A stretch of 64,000 nucleotides of DNA from an uncultured Rickettsiales bacterium (GTDB lineage: Bacteria > Pseudomonadota > Alphaproteobacteria > Rs-D84). The first letter of the stretch is position 1. Every line of letters begins with the position of its first letter. The position numbers and the translations under genes were made by a program. The DNA is taken from assembly GCA_900550495.1 (NCBI GenBank), contig URSJ01000005.1:13653-77652 (forward strand), given 5' to 3'. The notes under the pieces are model-generated. The model searched no databases, was not told the DNA's origin, and saw only the letters and a list, made by a program, of their open reading frames with translations. Below are positions 55,580-63,868 of this stretch, piece by piece.

Positions 55580-55777
55580 TTATTTTTGGACATCACGCAC
55601 CCATTTACCGTTTGAATCGTAAACGTGATTATGGGTGCTGAATATTCCACCGCTTGTGATAACAAAATCTGATGTATATGATACCAACGTCCCATTTACA
55701 CGACAATATTCACGATTGGAACTGTCGTAAAGTGATACTTGGTTGCCGCTTTGTTTTGCATACATTATTTTTTTCAT
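55580..55777 (-). CDS. Small hypothetical protein (65 residues)
   Basis: Minus-strand ORF starting MKKIMYAKQSGNQVSLYDSS, mostly beta (IVSYTSDFVIT-like segments), ending KWVRDVQK. TAGGTAG lies before the ATG. No family recognised; part of the integrated element. Confidence 0.5.
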   Translation of the reverse strand: MKKIMYAKQSGNQVSLYDSSNREYCRVNGTLVSYTSDFVITSGGIFSTHNHVYDSNGKWVRDVQK

Positions 55778-55857
55778 TTGTGCTACCTATACTCTGTTTC
55801 TACGAGAATATTATAATACATAAAAATACTGTCGCAAACGGGTAATTTATAATTTTA

Positions 55858-55887
55858 TTGACTTTTACTAGGGTTTTATGTTACAAT
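55858..55887 (+). promoter_or_regulatory. Promoter of the structured small RNA
   Basis: TTGACT, 18-bp spacer, TACAAT; predicted start near 55894. Confidence 0.6.
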
Positions 55888-55893
55888 GACAGT

Positions 55894-55972
55894 CAGGTAA
55901 AGGGACTATATCCCACGTTAAGCATGTCTATGCAGCCGCAAGGTGTTCGTGTGGTGATTGTCCCTTTTTTTA
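55894..55972 (+). ncRNA. Structured small RNA next to the Abi-like gene
   Basis: About 80 nt from its own promoter to a U-run. The outer stem pairs 899-906 with 960-967 (AAAGGGAC/GTCCCTTT; all coordinates +55000), and doubles as terminator. An inner stem CCCACG/CGTGUGG (one bulge) encloses a hairpin GCAT-GTCT-ATGC and a GNRA-capped GCC-GCAA-GGT. It converges with the Abi-like gene ending at 55970. Known abiF-associated RNAs exist in Rfam; whether this is one needs a covariance search. Confidence 0.6.
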
Positions 55973-56623
55973 TATTTTGCAGGTTATAAAACCAAAATCT
56001 AACCCTTGTTTGAATATACTGTCAAATCTGTCAATGGGTTTTATATGGTCTAAAACAGAAATTGCACCTAATTCACGCATCATACGTAATAATAAATTGT
56101 GCATTTTATGACAGGGCATTTGTCTTTTATGGCAAATCAACAAAGAACCATTATGTGAAAACCGATTACGATACCGACGTATTTGGTCTATTTCAAAACA
56201 AACCTTTTCCAAACGAATAAATGCCTGACGTTTAGAAAATATCTCTGACAATATATTCGGGTATTTGTTCCAAATTGTATCATTATATGTGGACATAAAT
56301 AACCGAGACCAAAAGGCAAAGGTTAAACTGTCTATCAATTCATTACGGTCTGTAATAAGTTTTTCGTCAATCAACTTTTCGTCTTGTTTAACAAAATCAA
56401 AAATCCAATTTTCACCCATGTATTTGGAAAAAACAAAATCTATCTTGTTACGTAAGGCAACTTCAAATTGACTCAACAATGGGTAAAAACTTTCACAAAG
56501 TTCCACATTGAAAAAGTATTCTTTGATTGTTTCCGGTTTATTTGTATCACCATACTTTGATAAACGTTTTTCAGATAAAAAGTCAATAATTTCACACATT
56601 TGCCATACCGTTGTTACCGACAA
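55970..56623 (-). CDS. Abi-like protein (HEPN domain, AbiF/AbiD type)
   Basis: A 217-residue protein with the Abi_2-type pattern: CEIIDFLSEKRLSKY near the N-terminus, YPLLSQFEVALRNKIDFVF, FWSRLF, and a C-terminal RRYRNRFSHN that contains the HEPN RNase motif RNRFSH (Rx4H). AbiF/AbiD proteins cause abortive infection of phage-attacked cells, probably by RNA cleavage. It faces a structured small RNA tail-to-tail. AT-rich and carried on the integrated element, so probably a defence cargo. Confidence 0.78.
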   Translation of the reverse strand: MSVTTVWQMCEIIDFLSEKRLSKYGDTNKPETIKEYFFNVELCESFYPLLSQFEVALRNKIDFVFSKYMGENWIFDFVKQDEKLIDEKLITDRNELIDSLTFAFWSRLFMSTYNDTIWNKYPNILSEIFSKRQAFIRLEKVCFEIDQIRRYRNRFSHNGSLLICHKRQMPCHKMHNLLLRMMRELGAISVLDHIKPIDRFDSIFKQGLDFGFITCKI

Positions 56624-56672
56624 TATTATGACAAAATACCTATAATTTCAAGATAAAACCGAAGATTATTTA

Positions 56673-56712
56673 ATAAAAAAAAGGGACGACTGAAAATTTA
56701 CACATCGTCCCA
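56673..56712 (-). terminator. Terminator of the element lipoprotein gene
   Basis: GGGACGA...TCGTCCC hairpin followed by eight U on the minus strand. Confidence 0.75.
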
Positions 56713-56764
56713 TTATATATACTATTATAATGCCAAAATACCACGGTGTAAACGGGTAAAATGA

Positions 56765-57934
56765 TTATTTAGCTACACCAAAAGCCCCGTTAAATTCTAC
56801 ATTATTATTTTGAAATCCTACACCACCAACAGCTTCAGATGCTACATTATTGTCGCCATAGTATATAATATTGGTCTCTAAATTATTTACTGGTTTTTCT
56901 GAATCCAACGCATAAGTATTTTCACCAGTCAAACTTGTATCTCCCGTCCATGATACACTGTAATTTCCATCCACGGGTTTATTAACGGTAACGGTATACC
57001 AGTTATTAAACGGCATAGTCAATGTAGTATTTCCTGACGCATCAATTTGCAACTGTGTGGCTGTATCACCCGTTTCTATTTTTGTAGACCCATTTTCGTG
57101 TACTGGACCAAGTGCAGCAATGGCTTTACCTGTAAAGGTTGCACCAGCTAAGTTTTCTGGATTTTTAATTTCTTTTATTTCATAACCACCATAAACTATA
57201 TTATTATCATCACCAACACCGTCACCGTCTTCATGAATTTCTTTGGCTAATATTGTTGTATAACCAAAATCAGCGTATCTTAATTTACGAGCTAATCCTT
57301 TGCCTTGCAAATCAACAACATTACGATGCACGTATTCTGTTGGTTCCATATTTTCTGTGACAGAACTTATAATATCGTTCATTGTATTTTCAGGAACTTC
57401 ATCTTCCCAGGCATCTCTGAATGCATTTTTTATTTCGTCAACAGTATATTGTTTCGGTGCCAAAGAGTCTGTATAATATGTATTAGCACCCACCGTTACA
57501 TTATATTTGTATACATTGTTACGAAAAACACTGCTGTCGTCATTTGCGGAATCTTCACGAACAGCCATTTCTTCTAGTTTGTCGCCATTATACATACGTA
57601 TTTCTTTTATTCGCCCATTTTCTTCATCTATACCAAAAGATACATATTCATCACCAGGTTCTGTATCGTAATAAAATTTTGCATCATCTAAATGATAAGA
57701 AATGTATTCTTTACCGCCATTTGTTACCGTTCCAGAACGTACGATACTTGGTGAAGTACCGTCTTTTGCCACTAAAATTTCCGATGCCATAGATGTTACA
57801 TGTGAATTACTTGTTATTGCCGTTTCTGATGCACGCATACCAGAATCTGGGATAATACCAGGCTTTCCTCCGCCACTTCCGCCACCACAAGCAGCCAAAG
57901 CCAAAACAGACGTTAAAATTAAACATTTTTTCAT
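56765..57934 (-). CDS. Lipoprotein with TbpB-like C-terminal barrel
   Basis: A 389-residue protein with a lipoprotein signal (MKKCLILTSVLALAAC; lipobox LAAC) followed by a Gly/Ser linker. The body is rich in Asn, Asp, Thr and strands; the C-terminus AVGGVGFQNNNVEFNGAFGVAK resembles the small 8-stranded barrel of transferrin-binding-protein-B/Slam-dependent surface lipoproteins (ending GAFGxK). It may sit on the cell surface. Its ribosome binding site is embedded in a switch-like leader. Part of the integrated element. Confidence 0.7.
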   Translation of the reverse strand: MKKCLILTSVLALAACGGGSGGGKPGIIPDSGMRASETAITSNSHVTSMASEILVAKDGTSPSIVRSGTVTNGGKEYISYHLDDAKFYYDTEPGDEYVSFGIDEENGRIKEIRMYNGDKLEEMAVREDSANDDSSVFRNNVYKYNVTVGANTYYTDSLAPKQYTVDEIKNAFRDAWEDEVPENTMNDIISSVTENMEPTEYVHRNVVDLQGKGLARKLRYADFGYTTILAKEIHEDGDGVGDDNNIVYGGYEIKEIKNPENLAGATFTGKAIAALGPVHENGSTKIETGDTATQLQIDASGNTTLTMPFNNWYTVTVNKPVDGNYSVSWTGDTSLTGENTYALDSEKPVNNLETNIIYYGDNNVASEAVGGVGFQNNNVEFNGAFGVAK

Positions 57935-57941
57935 AAATAAC

Positions 57942-58171
57942 TCCCTTGGTTATAAAAAGTTGACCACCAAGGGAAATGGTGGTCGGGGAGTTCTCAAATC
58001 ATTTGTTCATTGATTCTGCGGTTTTTCGGTTTCCCGTATTTTATAACCAACAGCTCCCCGACATAACATCAGGGATGACAACGGTGCAAAAACACCGAAA
58101 CATCAAATTACGATGCTTTCGCACCGGAACAAACGGGCTTGAGAAATGCCCGAACCCAATCTCTTGGATTC
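57942..58171 (-). promoter_or_regulatory. Structured leader with mutually exclusive hairpins over the RBS
   Basis: A transcript from about 58171 has a leader of about 238 nt. Several hairpins (near GAATCCAAGAGATTGGGTTC and GGGCATTTCTCAAGCCC) precede a terminator-like GACCACC/GGTGGTC hairpin followed by AACTTTTT (57962-57984). The 9-base TCCCTTGGT inside it is fully complementary to ACCAAGGGA, which contains the Shine-Dalgarno of the lipoprotein (57942-57950). So two exclusive folds exist. Confidence 0.55.
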
Positions 58172-58177
58172 AAGGTA

Positions 58178-58206
58178 ATTATAAAATATCAGACACGAAA
58201 TGTAAA
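58178..58206 (-). promoter_or_regulatory. Promoter of the leader and lipoprotein
   Basis: TTTACA, 17-bp spacer, TATAAT on the minus strand. Confidence 0.6.
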
Positions 58207-58469
58207 TACTGATTTAAGAAAAAATTCTGAATAATCAAAATTAAATTATATTCTGCGCTGGTTTGTTAGGAAAAAATCGTAAATTCTTCGTTTCGGATCC
58301 ATATAGAACCATACAGAAACCATTAAAATTTGACACAGGATACCCTGGAACACGTTTTTAAGGGTAATTTATTATTATTTATGGTTTAACAAATCTGGAA
58401 TTAAATCTGAATTATTTGTTCCCGTTGTTCCCGAAATTCCCTGTTCCCGAATAGTGTTTTTCACTATAT
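58207..58469. other. AT-rich gap before the integrase end
   Basis: No gene; only short imperfect repeats such as GTTCCCGTTGTTCCCG near 58420. Confidence 0.4.
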
Positions 58470-59975
58470 TTATAATTTTTTCATAATTTCAGTCCATTTA
58501 TCAAAATGTGGTTGTAAAAAGTTGTATTTTAATTTATCAACCTGTTGTTTAATCTGTGGGACAGTGTGTTTTGAATAACTTTTTAACATCGTATTTTCGC
58601 CTTCCCAACCAATAATATCGTTGGTATAAGATTGGGTAACACCTGCATTTTGTAAATTATTACTCGCATTATTACGGAATGAATGAAAGTCCAATTTTTT
58701 ATCTGTTGACCCTTTGATACCAATTTCGGTTAAAAATTTTAATACACCACGGGTTGCAAATTTCCCGTTATAAGTTCCGTTCTTTGTTTGACAGTTTGAA
58801 AATATAAAATCAGAATCCGTCTTTTTTAATTTTTGTTTCTGTTTTTGAATAAATTGAACAAATCCCATATTTAATAATTGTTCTGGAATCGGGACAATAC
58901 GTTCTGACGCTTCGGTTTTTAATTGTTTCAACGGGTGGTTTTTAACAAAATGAATACAGTCAATACCGTCTTCTTTAATAATGTCACCATATTGTAATGT
59001 TATTACTGCATTTAATCTTGACCCAGTAAATAATGCAATCATACACGCCCAAAATTGATCTGGATTTTCTTTGAAATAATTATATTTTGGGTCAAACATT
59101 TGTAATAATTGTTCATCAGAATATGGAAAATGTGGATTCTTTTCAGATTTTGGTGTTTTGTTAAAGTTAGGTAATATATTCAATAAGTTAGTTTTATAAA
59201 CATCTGGTTCCAAAAAATGTGCGTGATTTATAACTTCTTTGATATATCTCACGTGTTTCCGTTTGGAATCACCATTTATTTTACCGTTTTTTCTTATGAC
59301 ATCACAAATGTCTTGAATCACATTTGGTTTATAAAAATCCGTATAATTGGACTTGGTGTCCATATTGATACCTTTCAAATTATTCTGCATTATATGATAT
59401 TTACGGTCTTTTTCTGGTTCTGTAACCCCATCTTTTTTTAATAAAGATACCAAAATATCGTGAATTGTATAATTTTGGGTTGGTTTTGGTTGAATTGGTT
59501 GTTGATTTGATTGTTGTCCTTTGATGTCTTTCAAGATTTCCAATACCTGTGATGAAAAAAAGTTAAATTGGTTATATATAACTTTTTCCCCAGGGGTTAA
59601 CTGGTCTAATTGCACCAAATCCTTTTGTGAATTTAATTTAACCCAATGTTCCAACAAGTCCAAGTTGTTTTTAGGTGATACCCTACGTGCTGCAAATCCA
59701 TAATTACCACCACCAACGGTATCATAATCAAAAACGGTCAAATCCAATAACGTATTGATTTCATTTATAAATTTTTTAGTGTCAAAATTGTGTATCTTTT
59801 CCACCATTATTTTTGCCTTTTCCCGTGCTTCGTAATAATTATAGGTATGCAACGACTTACAAAAGAACCGTCTTTTACCGTTTTGTCTTGGTAATTCCAT
59901 TGTAAAATAAAAAATGTTATTTCGCAACTTTATGTATTTATCGGTATTACAATATGTCATACACTTTTTAATCAT
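58470..59975 (-). CDS. Tyrosine integrase of the tRNA-Pro element
   Basis: A 501-residue phage-type integrase. The catalytic domain holds Arg in FTGSRLNAVITL, HSFR in LDFHSFRNN, then IIGWEGENTM (Trp where the second His often is) and the Tyr nucleophile in LKSYSKHT. An N-terminal DNA-binding part and an SAM-like core domain precede it. ATG 59975 has GGAGTG seven bases before it; the upstream frame lacks one. It lies 145 bp from the tRNA-Pro att site, the usual place for an integrase, and should mediate insertion and excision between 53529 and 60120. Confidence 0.9.
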   Translation of the reverse strand: MIKKCMTYCNTDKYIKLRNNIFYFTMELPRQNGKRRFFCKSLHTYNYYEAREKAKIMVEKIHNFDTKKFINEINTLLDLTVFDYDTVGGGNYGFAARRVSPKNNLDLLEHWVKLNSQKDLVQLDQLTPGEKVIYNQFNFFSSQVLEILKDIKGQQSNQQPIQPKPTQNYTIHDILVSLLKKDGVTEPEKDRKYHIMQNNLKGINMDTKSNYTDFYKPNVIQDICDVIRKNGKINGDSKRKHVRYIKEVINHAHFLEPDVYKTNLLNILPNFNKTPKSEKNPHFPYSDEQLLQMFDPKYNYFKENPDQFWACMIALFTGSRLNAVITLQYGDIIKEDGIDCIHFVKNHPLKQLKTEASERIVPIPEQLLNMGFVQFIQKQKQKLKKTDSDFIFSNCQTKNGTYNGKFATRGVLKFLTEIGIKGSTDKKLDFHSFRNNASNNLQNAGVTQSYTNDIIGWEGENTMLKSYSKHTVPQIKQQVDKLKYNFLQPHFDKWTEIMKKL

Positions 59976-60082
59976 TGTTTTCACTCCATTATTTTTATCG
60001 TTTTTGATGAAAGTGAAAAACAAAAAGTGTTAGATTTCCCAGGGTTTCAATATTTTTGGTCGGGACCAATCTAAAAAAATAA

Positions 60083-60106
60083 AAATCCAACAAAAGTGTT
60101 GGATTT
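60083..60106 (-). terminator. Terminator downstream of tRNA-Pro
   Basis: AAATCCAACA/TGTTGGATTT hairpin in an A/T-rich context beyond the tRNA 3' end. Confidence 0.55.
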
Positions 60107-60119
60107 CTAACATTTTATC

Positions 60120-60137
60120 TCTGGTCGGGGCGAAAGG
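60120..60137. repeat. attR copy in tRNA-Pro
   Basis: TCTGGTCGGGGCGAAAGG, identical to 53529-53546; lies within the tRNA 3' end. Confidence 0.85.
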
Positions 60138-60198
60138 ATTCGAACCTTCGACATCTTGCTCCCAAAGCAAGCACTCTACCAGACTGAGCTACGCCCCG
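60122..60198 (-). tRNA. tRNA-Pro (anticodon TGG), integration site
   Basis: A 77-nt tRNA with encoded CCA. The acceptor CGGGGCG/CGCCCCG is perfect, the anticodon loop TTTGGGA gives TGG, and the T-arm has GGTTCGAATCC. Its last 17 bases plus one are the att core, also found at 53529-53546, so integration leaves the tRNA intact. Confidence 0.96.
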
Positions 60199-60285
60199 AA
60201 ACGACACAGATTATAACAGTATTTTTTTGAATTGCAAATGTTTATATTATTTTGTGCTTGAACGTAAGGGGAAAAAATTTATATC

Positions 60286-61335
60286 ATGAGATGTATGAGT
60301 AGGTTGGTCCGATTTTTTGCCACGTTTATTATTCTTGCAGGGGGCGCAGGGGCTGGTCTTTGCGCAACAGGGCGCGTGCCAACTGGGACTGCTGCGTCTG
60401 ATTACGTCAGTGCGAATACATATAATAATCTGTACCCGTATATGAACAATAAAATGCGCACCAATTTAAATCCAGGGACGACACCGTCCCAATCAACAAA
60501 CCATATTGATGTTTTAACGCGGACTATGCCTGGCAATACTGCGACGACGCGTCGTGTTGTGTCGCGGGGGACGTCTGGGGCGGCGCGTGCGGCAGTGGCG
60601 CAATCTGGGACCGTTCAACCGGCCACATCGGTAACAAATGCAGGAGATGCAAATACACGTCGTGTTGTCGCACGGCGGACATCTGTGCGCAGTGCAACAA
60701 ATTCGGCAACGGGGCCAGCGACAGGAAATGTATCGCGCGGTGTATCAGCGCGTAATGTTGTTGCGCGTAGTGGGCGTGGTAACACTGTAACGGTGGACCG
60801 TGCCGATACGAATGCGGCCAATACGGTTACGACCGATGGCAGCGCAATATCGTCGGTGCGATGCCTGGCTGATTATACAGAATGTATGAACGGATATTGT
60901 CTGCGTGAAAATACTGCGTATAATCGTTGTTATTGCAGTGCACGCCTGGCGCAAATCGATTCGCAATACCAGACGGATATAGACGCACTGATAAAACAAA
61001 TATTGTCTATGCGAACCACGAAACACTGGACAGACGCAGAAATGAGCCAGTATTGGATGGACGCGATTGGAAAATATTCGGGTGAAAATTCATGGGAAAA
61101 GCTAGACAATGCGTTGAATATTGACTGGGCCGGAACCGAGAGCAGGGTGCGTGGTCAAAATGCGTTTGTCACTGGCCATGATTATTGTGTGCAGCATTTA
61201 CGTGGGTGCTTTTATATGGCAGCAAATTTGCGTGATGTGTATCGTTCAGAGATTGCGCGTGATTGTGCGACGTATGAAAAATCGCTGCAAAAAATAAAAA
61301 ATGCTGCCCAAAGTATAGTGGAATCTTATAAGTGA
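60286..61335 (+). CDS. Secreted Arg/Thr-rich Cys-motif protein (paralogue of 9247 gene)
   Basis: A 349-residue exported protein. A signal-like N-terminus (MSRLVRFFATFIILAGGAGAGLCA from the Met at 60295) is followed by a low-complexity Thr/Arg/Ala/Val region (residues about 80-190). The conserved module CLADYTECMNGYC.......RCYCSARL begins at about residue 193. A second Cys pair (YCVQHLRGCFYMAANL) and a C-terminal helix follow. The same module is in the 1037-residue protein at 9247. The start may be 60286 or 60295. The function is unknown; a cell-surface role is likely. Confidence 0.7.
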   Translation: MRCMSRLVRFFATFIILAGGAGAGLCATGRVPTGTAASDYVSANTYNNLYPYMNNKMRTNLNPGTTPSQSTNHIDVLTRTMPGNTATTRRVVSRGTSGAARAAVAQSGTVQPATSVTNAGDANTRRVVARRTSVRSATNSATGPATGNVSRGVSARNVVARSGRGNTVTVDRADTNAANTVTTDGSAISSVRCLADYTECMNGYCLRENTAYNRCYCSARLAQIDSQYQTDIDALIKQILSMRTTKHWTDAEMSQYWMDAIGKYSGENSWEKLDNALNIDWAGTESRVRGQNAFVTGHDYCVQHLRGCFYMAANLRDVYRSEIARDCATYEKSLQKIKNAAQSIVESYK

Positions 61336-61344
61336 AATCTTTAT

Positions 61345-61569
61345 TTGGTATTGAATACGGTCGTGGCGCGACCGCAAATCTGGCACCAGAACGCCCCTAA
61401 ACACATTTGGCACAGTCATGTGTACCGGCGTTGCGGCCTGAAAATATGTTTTACCTGGGGGCGCGTTCATATGAGCCGGCTGAAATTGAATGTGTGAACC
61501 AGAATAATATATTTATGCGCACAGTGCGGAAATCGTTCGTGAATTGGTTGGTATTGCGCTGGCAGACTA
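61345..61569 (+). pseudogene. Decayed gene fragment
   Basis: Plus-strand frames with a stop in the first part and a frame change later: pieces like CVPALRPENMFYLGARSYEP (then AEIECVNQNNIF) and, in another frame, YAHSAEIVRELVGIALAD to a stop. This looks like the C-terminal part of a broken gene, not a known family. Confidence 0.35.
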
Positions 61570-61752
61570 AATTTCGTCACACATAAGATTGTGTCTGTAA
61601 ATATTTCGGGCCAAATCGTCGCTTATTTTGTCCCAATCATTTGCGTGTCCATATATTGGGATACAGGGTGTGCATATGTTATTCGGTAATGGTGTATTTT
61701 TCGCGCAAGATGCGACGAATATCACGCATACCAGTGTGCATAGTTTTCTCAT
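61567..61752 (-). CDS. o-spanin-like lipoprotein (Rz1-type)
   Basis: A 61-residue predicted lipoprotein with lipobox VASC at about residue 16 and a Pro-rich mature start (KNTPLPNNICTPCIP). It begins inside the previous gene in another frame (74-bp overlap). Overlapping Rz/Rz1 spanin pairs have exactly this layout and break the outer membrane in phage lysis. No other lysis genes are adjacent, so it may be a relic. Confidence 0.5.
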   Translation of the reverse strand: MRKLCTLVCVIFVASCAKNTPLPNNICTPCIPIYGHANDWDKISDDLARNIYRHNLMCDEI

Positions 61753-61903
61753 TTATTTTTACCTGGTGTTGAATGTTGTGTTTTTGTTGTGTTGTTGTGA
61801 TGCGTGATGCGTCACGTTCGCATCTCAATGTGCCGATGTGCATCCCAGCGCAAAACGCAAATAAAATAAATGCGGCCATCGCCGCAATCAGATATATTTT
61901 CAT
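61679..61903 (-). CDS. i-spanin-like protein (Rz-type)
   Basis: A 74-residue protein with an N-terminal transmembrane helix (MKIYLIAAMAAFILFAFCAG) and a charged, helical periplasmic part (QHQVKINEKTMHTGMRDIRR, ILREKYTITE). Together with the overlapping lipoprotein gene it looks like a phage spanin pair. GGAAA lies 8 bases before the ATG. Short compared with lambda Rz (153 residues). Confidence 0.5.
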   Translation of the reverse strand: MKIYLIAAMAAFILFAFCAGMHIGTLRCERDASRITTTQQKHNIQHQVKINEKTMHTGMRDIRRILREKYTITE

Positions 61904-61923
61904 TGTGTTATTTCCAAACAAAA

Positions 61924-61945
61924 ACGGGGCAATGCCCCGTTCGTT
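61924..61945 (-). terminator. rho terminator
   Basis: ACGGGGC-ATT-GCCCCGT hairpin then TTTTG on the minus strand, directly after the rho stop codon. Confidence 0.8.
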
Positions 61946-63209
61946 ATTGATTCATAGAGCCGAAAAAGTCTGCGTTTGTTTTTGTCAAGCGCAACTTGTC
62001 CAGCAAGAATTCCATTGCTTCCAGCGTGCCCATTGGGTTGATGATACGGCGCAGAACATACATTTTTGACAATGTTTCTTTGCCGACCAACAGGTCTTCT
62101 TTGCGGGTGCCGGATTTTGTGATGTCAATCGCCGGATATACGCGTTTGTCGGACAGTTTGCGGTCCAGTATGATTTCGCTGTTACCTGTTCCCTTGAATT
62201 CTTCAAAGATGACTTCGTCCATCTTGGATCCGGTGTCAACCAGCGCAGTCGCAATGATGGTAAGGCTGCCACCGCCTTCGATATTACGGGCGGCACCAAA
62301 GAAACGTTTGGGGCGTTGCAACGCGTATGCGTCAACACCACCGGTCAAAACCTTGCCGCTAGATGGAACACATGTGTTATATGCGCGTCCCAGACGTGTG
62401 ATGGAATCCAGCAAGATGACAACGTCTTGGCCGGCTTCGACCAAACGTTTGGCTTTCTCGATAACCATTTCGGCGACCTGGATATGGCGGGCGGCTGGTT
62501 CATCAAATGTGGACGAAATCACTTCGCCTTTGACGCTGCGCTGCATATCAGTAACTTCTTCGGGACGTTCGTCAATCAACAATACAATCAGTTTTACGTC
62601 TGGGTAATTTGTTGCGATGGAATGTGCGATGTTCTGCAACATAACCGTTTTACCAGTGCGCGGTGGCGCGACAATCAGACTGCGCTGACCCTTGCCGGTT
62701 GGGGAAATCAGGTCGATTACGCGTGCGGACAAACTGCGTCCCTTGTCCTTGTCGTCTGTTACTTCCATTCGCAGCATTTCGTCTGGATACAGTGGTGTCA
62801 TGTCGTCAAATGATACGCGGTGACGTAATTTGTCGGGGGTATCGCCGTTGACGCGTTCAATTGTTTCCAGTGCAAAATAGCGTTCTGATTCATTCTGTGG
62901 GGCCTGGATTTGGCCTTCTATATAATCACCGGTTTTCAGACCGTATTTTTTAATCAGATTTGGCGACACGTATAAATCGTCTGGGCCGGCCAGGTAATTG
63001 CTTTCCGGTGCACGCAAGAAACCAAAGCCGTCCTGCATACGTTCCAAAACACCGTCACCAATTAATGTTATTTTCTTGTCGGCGGCAAACACGCGCATCA
63101 CAGCAAAGCGCAATTGTTGTACATTTAATTGTGATGGGTTTTCAATGCCCATATCCTCGGCCATTTTCAGCAGTTGCTGGGGCGATTTCGCCTTTAGCTC
63201 GTTCACATG
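61944..63209 (-). CDS. rho: Transcription termination factor Rho
   Basis: A 421-residue hexameric RNA helicase. ATG 63209 (AAAGGATTTATT upstream) gives MHVNELKAKSPQQLLKMAED, the usual N-terminal helical start. The RNA-binding cold-shock-like domain has DGFGFLRAPESNYLAGPDDLYVS, and the ATPase domain has Walker A PPRTGKTV, QNIAH, VLLIDERPEEVTDM, the R-loop and LLDSITRLGRAYN. Full length and complete. It ends Rho-dependent transcripts, and many operons here have intrinsic terminators too. Confidence 0.98.
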   Translation of the reverse strand, partial: HVNELKAKSPQQLLKMAEDMGIENPSQLNVQQLRFAVMRVFAADKKITLIGDGVLERMQDGFGFLRAPESNYLAGPDDLYVSPNLIKKYGLKTGDYIEGQIQAPQNESERYFALETIERVNGDTPDKLRHRVSFDDMTPLYPDEMLRMEVTDDKDKGRSLSARVIDLISPTGKGQRSLIVAPPRTGKTVMLQNIAHSIATNYPDVKLIVLLIDERPEEVTDMQRSVKGEVISSTFDEPAARHIQVAEMVIEKAKRLVEAGQDVVILLDSITRLGRAYNTCVPSSGKVLTGGVDAYALQRPKRFFGAARNIEGGGSLTIIATALVDTGSKMDEVIFEEFKGTGNSEIILDRKLSDKRVYPAIDITKSGTRKEDLLVGKETLSKMYVLRRIINPMGTLEAMEFLLDKLRLTKTNADFFGSMNQ

Positions 63210-63386
63210 CATAAATAAATCCTTTTGTGGGGGCGGGTATGCAAGAATTTGCACCCTTATGTTTATCTCTTAGTTCTTGCATTATACGCTTTTTGTGCAT
63301 AAAAGTCAAGATTTGTTATTTTTACTTGATTTTTAGACGTGTAATTGCTTTCATTAACCATATAATAAAACAAAGGAAGTAGAAAC

Positions 63387-63833
63387 ATGGCAGGTAGTAT
63401 AAATAAAGTGATATTGGTTGGCAATGTTGGCCAAGATCCCCAGGTTCGCACAATGCAGAGTGGACAAAAAGTTGTCAGTTTTTCTTTGGCGACGTCGGAC
63501 AGATGGCGCGACCGTGCGACCGGTGAACAAAAGGAACAGACAGAATGGCATCGCGTTGTGATTTTCAATCCTAACTTGGTTGATGTTGCGGAACGCATGT
63601 TGCAAAAAGGCACAAAATTGTATTTAGAGGGGGCCTTGCGCACGCGCAAGTGGCAAAATCAACAGGGCGCAGATGTTTTCACGACCGAGGTTGTATTAAA
63701 TCAATTTGCCGGCCAAATGGTTATCCTGTCAGGTGCAAAAAGTCTGGACGCGCAAAATACAAATGATGCGCCTGCGGCGGCCCCGCGCGAAGAAATTTCA
63801 GTTGCTGACATTGGTGACGATATTCCGTTTTAA
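63387..63833 (+). CDS. ssb: Single-stranded DNA-binding protein
   Basis: A 148-residue OB-fold protein (SINKVILVGNVGQDPQVRTM, TEWHRVV, YLEGALRTRKW) with the acidic C-terminal tip DIGDDIPF that binds replication partners. AAAGGAAGTAG lies before the ATG. It protects ssDNA in replication and repair; complete and normal in length. Confidence 0.98.
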   Translation: MAGSINKVILVGNVGQDPQVRTMQSGQKVVSFSLATSDRWRDRATGEQKEQTEWHRVVIFNPNLVDVAERMLQKGTKLYLEGALRTRKWQNQQGADVFTTEVVLNQFAGQMVILSGAKSLDAQNTNDAPAAAPREEISVADIGDDIPF

Positions 63834-63837
63834 TGGG

Positions 63838-63868
63838 GAAGAACCGCGCGGTTGGCGCGGTTTTTATA
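63838..63868 (+). terminator. ssb terminator
   Basis: CCGCGC-GGTT-GGCGCGG hairpin followed by TTTTTATA. Confidence 0.85.
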
